Assembly (NCBI GenBank): GCA_019649035.1 | Contig: BMAT01004157.1 | Coordinates: 149,679-173,082, forward strand | Source of the DNA: Elysia marginata | Lineage: Eukaryota > Mollusca > Gastropoda > Plakobranchidae | Direction of reading: 5' to 3' | DNA length: 23,404 nt | Shown: positions 19,845 to 23,404 of the stretch, one piece after another | Position numbering within the stretch: position 1 is the stretch's first letter | Layout: every line of letters begins with the position of its first letter | The notes under the pieces: model-generated | The model's database searches: none | The model's input: the letters and a program-made list of their open reading frames with translations, nothing else | What the model was told of the DNA's origin: nothing | Made by a program: the position numbers and the translations under genes

Positions 19845-20230
19845 CAGGTCTCTCCTTATAAAAACCTACAGGTAAAATCAGTCTGGGTGAAAATTAGGAT
19901 CTCTGTATAAACAGATCTCTGGGGTCAATTTCAGGTTTTTGCAGACAAATCTTGAATTTTGAAACACAAGTTATAGGATAAATTTAGCTCTCTGCTGACC
20001 CACTCCCCTGTATGAATTCTGCAGACACAACTCCATTGGTGACACATCAGTTCCGAGGTAAAATTAAAATTCAGTTGCTTTTTTTAAACACAAATCTGGG
20101 GGGGGGGGTTCCCCTGACACAGATCAACATCAGTTCTGGAAAACTGTTGAGGATTCCGCAGACACAGCTCAATTAGTGTAACATCAGATATGGAAAAAAA
20201 AACTCAGGTTTCCGCCGACACAGCTCTACT
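19845..20230. repeat. Degenerate ~50-bp minisatellite running into the FoxB stop codon
   Basis: Units recognisable by CAGGTTT(C/T)(T/C)GCAGACACA...CTC and (G)ACATCAG(TTC) start near 19845, 19896, 19932, 19986, 20021, 20072, 20150 and 20204. Spacing is irregular, about 35-80 bp. The best-preserved shared core is GCAGACACAACTC (20021), CTGACACAGATC (20114), GCAGACACAGCTC (20158) and GCCGACACAGCTC (20214). The last unit covers the FoxB stop codon and final seven codons. An 11-G run (20098-20108) interrupts one unit. Confidence 0.65.
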
Positions 20231-21436
20231 GGGCAACGCTACGGGGGACGGTGGTGACCTTGATCTCGAGAGGGACTGTGGAGATGGAAGGAATTGTCCT
20301 GGCACCGGATGTGAAGACCGGGGTGCAGGGAGACCGGGTGGGAGATGCGGGGCGAGTGGGGGCAGACCTAACAGTTTACCCCCGAAACCTGGAGGGAGAG
20401 GGCCAGGTATGAGCGGTCTTGGTGGCAGTGCGGCCGGGTGGCCCATGTGACTTAAACTCAACGGATTGATGGGTGACGGCTTGATGGGTCCATGCTGTAT
20501 ACCTCCATCCTCTTGGCTTGCGGCCTTCAGCAAGTCTAGGTTGGCAGAATACCGGGACGCCAGGCTGGTGTTTAAGCCTGAAGAAGACATTGGTGGGAGG
20601 GAAGGCATGCAGGAGAGGGCACTCCCGCCCAGAGAGGAGGTGGCCAGGTCTAGAGACGCTGCATAGGAAGCCAGCAGGCTGGGGGGAAGCGTTGATGCGA
20701 ATTGAGAAAGGAATGGGGGCAAGGATGGTGGCAGCAGGTGAGGAGGGGCTGGCGGCGGAGGAGCAGGTGCCGATGGTGGTTTAGCGCTTGACGGAGACTT
20801 GTAATCCGGAGAGATGAGATTTTCGATAGAGAAAGAGTGTTTAGCAGCGGGAGCTGGTGGACTGGTGTAAGACTGTTGTAGTCTGGATGCAGCAGCTGCA
20901 GCTGCCGCCGAGGATGCCCACGACTGGTGAAGTCTAGCCCTGACCGCTGCCTCTTGGATATAGGCTGCAGCCTCCAGCGATGACGAGGATTTCATGGCTT
21001 GCATCAGATCTGGCGAGGACGCAGGCCTGCAACTTCCACCAGTATTCCCAATACCAGCATTCTCCATCTGTTGCATTTGCATCTGTAAAAGTTGCATTTG
21101 CCGCAGTTTGAAGCGCTTCCTCCGTCGCAGAAAGGAGCCGTTTTCGAACATATCCCCGCACATCGGGTGAAGCGCCCAGTAAGAGCCTTTCCCCGGGCGG
21201 TCTGGTCGTCTCGGGATTTTGATGAAGCAATCGTTGAAGCTGAGGTTGTGGCGTAGAGAGTTCTGCCAGCGCTGCGTGTTGCGGCGGTAGAAAGGGAAGT
21301 TATCCATGATAAACTTGTAGATGTCGCTGAGTGGCAACATCTTCTCTCCGGAGCTCTGTATAGCCATGGCTGTGAGAGCGATGTACGAGTAGGGCGGTTT
21401 CTGCTCATCGTAAGTGTTGCGCCCTGGTCGAGGCAT
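20204..21436 (-). CDS. foxB: Forkhead box B transcription factor (FoxB), single exon
   Basis: This nuclear DNA-binding regulator has 410 residues in one uninterrupted exon. I chose the ATG at 21434-21436 because the protein then begins [20 protein letters not shown], the FoxB N-terminus. The same frame extends upstream without another ATG to a stop at 21527-21529, and the chosen ATG has A at -3. The fork head domain spans about residues 13-110 ([10 protein letters not shown] to RRRKRFK). Recognition helix 3 ([19 protein letters not shown], 53-71) is intact, including the base-contacting N59 and H63 positions. A Met/Gln-rich stretch (113-124) follows, then seven Ala (177-183). An EH1-like Groucho-binding motif FSIENLI (202-208) lies in [15 protein letters not shown], matching the conserved FoxB block. 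GPIKPSP (316-322) also recalls FoxB. The tail is Pro/Ser-rich. Vertebrate FoxB proteins are about 325 aa, so the tail is long. FoxB genes in other animals act in ectodermal and neural patterning. The last residues come from a repeat. Confidence 0.95.
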   Translation of the reverse strand: MPRPGRNTYDEQKPPYSYIALTAMAIQSSGEKMLPLSDIYKFIMDNFPFYRRNTQRWQNSLRHNLSFNDCFIKIPRRPDRPGKGSYWALHPMCGDMFENGSFLRRRKRFKLRQMQLLQMQMQQMENAGIGNTGGSCRPASSPDLMQAMKSSSSLEAAAYIQEAAVRARLHQSWASSAAAAAAASRLQQSYTSPPAPAAKHSFSIENLISPDYKSPSSAKPPSAPAPPPPAPPHLLPPSLPPFLSQFASTLPPSLLASYAASLDLATSSLGGSALSCMPSLPPMSSSGLNTSLASRYSANLDLLKAASQEDGGIQHGPIKPSPINPLSLSHMGHPAALPPRPLIPGPLPPGFGGKLLGLPPLAPHLPPGLPAPRSSHPVPGQFLPSPQSLSRSRSPPSPVALPSRAVSAET

Positions 21437-21480
21437 TGTGTGTTTTATGTGGTGTGAGAGCGGGGCAGAAGAGGTGAACA

Positions 21481-21502
21481 CGGTCTGTTTTATTAAAGAC
21501 CG
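21481..21502 (-). promoter_or_regulatory. 5'-UTR hairpin upstream of foxB ATG
   Basis: CGGTCT at 21481-21486 pairs with AGACCG at 21497-21502, and TTT/AAA can extend the stem inward past a one-base bulge. It lies about 45-66 nt before the start codon and would be in the mRNA leader if transcription begins further upstream. A role in translation is speculative. Confidence 0.3.
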
Positions 21503-22430
21503 ATTATCAAATTTAATTTTGCTAGTTTATCTCTTTTTCATTCCAAATGCTGCTAATTTTTGTTTGTTTTCAATCACAGCGTATAGCAATGAAGTCTGAA
21601 GTAGGCCCTAGTCCCTCTCAATATCATGTGGCCATCAACTTTTTCTCACTCGTCTGGTAAGCTGGGGAGACAGAACAACTTTTGTTTATATTTTTCTTTT
21701 CTCAGAATAATAAAGTACAATTGTAAAATCTTGGTTATCAAAATTTTTTTAGATCATTTTTAGTATCTTATCTTCATTTAAAGGAACATTTTATGTCTAT
21801 GCAATAACTTGGTTTGCGCTCTTAAACGTTAAGTCTCTACTCAAAATTAAAAGATTGTTTTCTCCTTTTAGAAGTTTACAAAAAAATGATGCAAAAAAGT
21901 TAATCAAGAGATGGAACAAGTCAAAACAGGAACTTCTTTTAGAGCAGTAGTAAATTCTCTTTTACTCAGGAAAAGCTAATAGTTCCACTGACAGGCTTGT
22001 AAGAAATGTATATTTTTTTGCCGTAACGCTCGGCATTAATTACAACTTTGGATTTTAGACAGTTTTAAAGAAATAAATATGTAAGTTAAAAAGATAGTTA
22101 TGGCAACATATTCCTAATTGTCTTCTAAACAAAATTAGTAGCTTTGTTTTGTTTTGCGACTGAGTGTTGGTCATGGTTTTGACTTTCAGAATTTAAGCGG
22201 ATCTTTAAAATAACTTTAAAAAATTAAGTTTTTTTTGTTTTCTGTTGTTTATCTCAGTAATGTTTCGCTTGTTTTAAATAGAGAAATAAACTTATCTGTC
22301 ATGTTCATGATACAGTAGTTTCGATGTTCAAAAAAATGACATAGTGGGCGGAAAGAAAAGGTTTCATAGAATCCGGTGCTTTTGTTGAACGCGCTTCACG
22401 CGAACATAGAATGGTATGCCAAAACCCCAA
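21503..22430. other. foxB upstream region, no further gene seen
   Basis: AT-rich sequence upstream of foxB with no coding region. It should hold the core promoter. Apart from the TATA-like word listed separately, no strong element is seen. Confidence 0.45.
21684..21691 (-). promoter_or_regulatory. TATA-like word upstream of foxB
   Basis: Plus-strand GTTTATAT reads ATATAAAC on the gene strand, about 250 nt before the ATG. Its position is reasonable for a TATA box, but the DNA is AT-rich and many such words occur by chance. Confidence 0.2.
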
Positions 22431-22433
22431 CCG

Positions 22434-22438
22434 ATTGG
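22434..22438 (-). promoter_or_regulatory. CCAAT word upstream of foxB
   Basis: GACCAATCGG on the foxB strand is a good NF-Y-type context. It lies about 1 kb upstream of the ATG in a less AT-rich patch (about 22370-22480) that also has a RUNX-like AACCACAAC word at 22453-22461. Confidence 0.2.
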
Positions 22439-22685
22439 TCTTCTCGAAGATAACCACAACCTGGTCGCATGTTGGAGTTTTAATGTGAGAAAGACGTTGC
22501 GAAAGAAAATTTAACTAAATCTGAAGAGCTTCGTATATCTTTGCACCAAGTTTAGATAACTTCATGCAGTTTTTAACGTTTCACAACTTATAAAAAATTT
22601 TTACTGAAACAACTAAAGCCTTTTAAAGTAAAGCTTGCGACATCCGTCTTTTTTCCACGGGTTGCCAGAAGCGGTCCAAGTAGGC

Positions 22686-22716
22686 TCGTCTCGATAGTAT
22701 AGGGGTATCTTTCTGT
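22686..22716 (+). repeat. tRNA-Asp-like 5' half (pseudo-tRNA or SINE head)
   Basis: CTCGTCTCGATAGTATAGGG then GTATC closely resembles the first ~25 nt of eukaryotic tRNA-Asp (TCCTCGATAGTATAGTGGTTAGTATC), including the A box. The anticodon arm and B box do not follow, so this is a truncated relic and not a functional tRNA. Confidence 0.35.
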
Positions 22717-23152
22717 GTGTATATCGATAATCATGCTGTCTGTCACAGAGTTGTTTTTTTTTTTCAAAAATGATTATTTTGACCTTAAAGCTTTTACATT
22801 CATCGGATACATCTTGCGAGTTAGTTTAATTTATTACATAGTTTATTTTTGTTTGCAATAGCAGATATCTTTACAATAACAGATTTATTAGAGAAAAACT
22901 TTTTGTGAAACACTAATTTACCCAAACATAGAATCAGCTCCCTCTGCCCCCACCCCAAACCTTTCCAATTTTTGTGTGAGTGCGTGGTGTGCTACCTCTA
23001 CCTTCAGTCTATGCAACCTTGGGTTTTTTACGTTACCTGAACTTTAAATTGAAATTAGTCGATTACTTTATATACTAGCAGTATGATAAGAAAAGAATCT
23101 GTACCTTTCGTTTCTAGCAATTCATACAGCGCTTCTTTATTGTGTCCCATCG
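22717..23152. other. AT-rich non-coding sequence, no gene seen
   Basis: No gene or repeat family is recognisable upstream of foxB in this stretch. Confidence 0.5.
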
Positions 23153-23182
23153 CTATAGCTACTGCTACTAATACAGCTATAG
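23153..23182. repeat. Perfect 8-bp inverted repeat
   Basis: CTATAGCT at 23153-23160 and AGCTATAG at 23175-23182 flank a 14-base spacer. It could be a small hairpin or a paired binding site; its function is unknown. Confidence 0.5.
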
Positions 23183-23354
23183 GCTGATGATTGTAGTTAA
23201 TTTTCTTTTTTAAAATTATACGGCTACGCAAACATGCTGAAGACGGAGGAACAAATATAAAATAGCGATGTCTTTCAAAGACAAGAAAAGTCTCTTTTCT
23301 TTTTCCCGACTCCGTCTCTTGTTTTCTTCTTCTCTCATTGTTTTGTTTCTCAAT

Positions 23355-23404
23355 ACTCTCTCTCTCTCTCTGTCTCTCTCTCTTCTTTCTCTCTCTCTCT
23401 CTCT
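23355..23404. repeat. (CT)n microsatellite at window end
   Basis: A CT dinucleotide run with TGTC and TTCTTT interruptions, cut by the window edge. Confidence 0.95.

Noticed and set aside
20190-21408. Plus- and minus-strand open frames overlapping foxB in other frames (up to 134 codons)
   Set aside because: They are shadow frames of a GC-rich coding exon. Only the 20204-21436 frame carries the fork head domain.
21437-21481. N-terminal extension of FoxB by 15 residues
   Set aside because: The extension would start at a GTG and contains no ATG. The ATG at 21436 gives the conserved FoxB N-terminus.
1-23404. A multi-gene novel system (defence, biosynthetic or selfish cluster)
   Set aside because: Only one protein gene is supportable. 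The remaining sequence is non-coding and repeat-derived, with no adjacent functional genes to form a system.

Overview
This window looks like a stretch of bilaterian invertebrate nuclear DNA. It is AT-rich and gene-poor, with many CT/GA, TTC, AAT and TATC microsatellites, tRNA-derived SINEs, a 5'-truncated LINE and one assembly gap of 53 Ns. Two things make a lophotrochozoan, probably a mollusc, my best guess: the repeat types (a SINE with a GTCCACCCA / GGTACCTGGC body, and a LINE ending in an AAGCGCTTTGAG box and an AAT tail) and the sequence of the only gene. This assignment is inference.

The only protein-coding gene I can support is at the right end on the minus strand. It is an intact, single-exon forkhead transcription factor of the FoxB class (20204-21436, 410 aa). 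It has the FoxB N-terminus, a complete fork head domain with intact recognition helix, an EH1-like Groucho-binding motif, and a long Ser/Ala/Pro-rich tail. Its stop codon and last seven codons fall inside a degenerate ~50-bp minisatellite that continues about 360 bp downstream, so the present C-terminus seems to have been supplied by a repeat. A poly(A) signal candidate lies at 19735-19740. A 5'-UTR hairpin and weak TATA-like and CCAAT-like sites lie upstream (higher coordinates).

Layout from left to right. 1-118 is a TTC-rich pyrimidine tract. 771-1130 is a non-repetitive block dense in homeodomain, POU, SOX and GATA-type words (enhancer candidate). 2593-2609 is a good CTCF-like site. 3316-3888 is a compound repeat: a complete tRNA-derived SINE and microsatellites flanked by two copies of an ~87-bp segment. 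5900-6300 is a GC-elevated unique block. 7235-7351 is an AAT repeat. 8891-9560 holds several old SINE heads in both orientations. 10981-11460 is a unique block around the assembly gap with an inverted repeat of TAATCC type and a separate hairpin. 11768-12205 is the 3' end of a LINE. 12300-12680 has terminal-inverted-repeat-like sequence overlapping a 78-bp tandem duplication. 16912-17056 has four 36-bp repeats. 17870-17960 is a SINE relic. 19194-19322 is a long CT tract. The FoxB locus follows.

The window reads as a developmental transcription factor gene beside a large, repeat-invaded non-coding territory in which some unique blocks may be regulatory. I found no operon-like, defence or biosynthetic system. 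Everything between 1 and about 19,700 is non-coding on the evidence available, although spliced exons with no recognisable protein similarity cannot be excluded.
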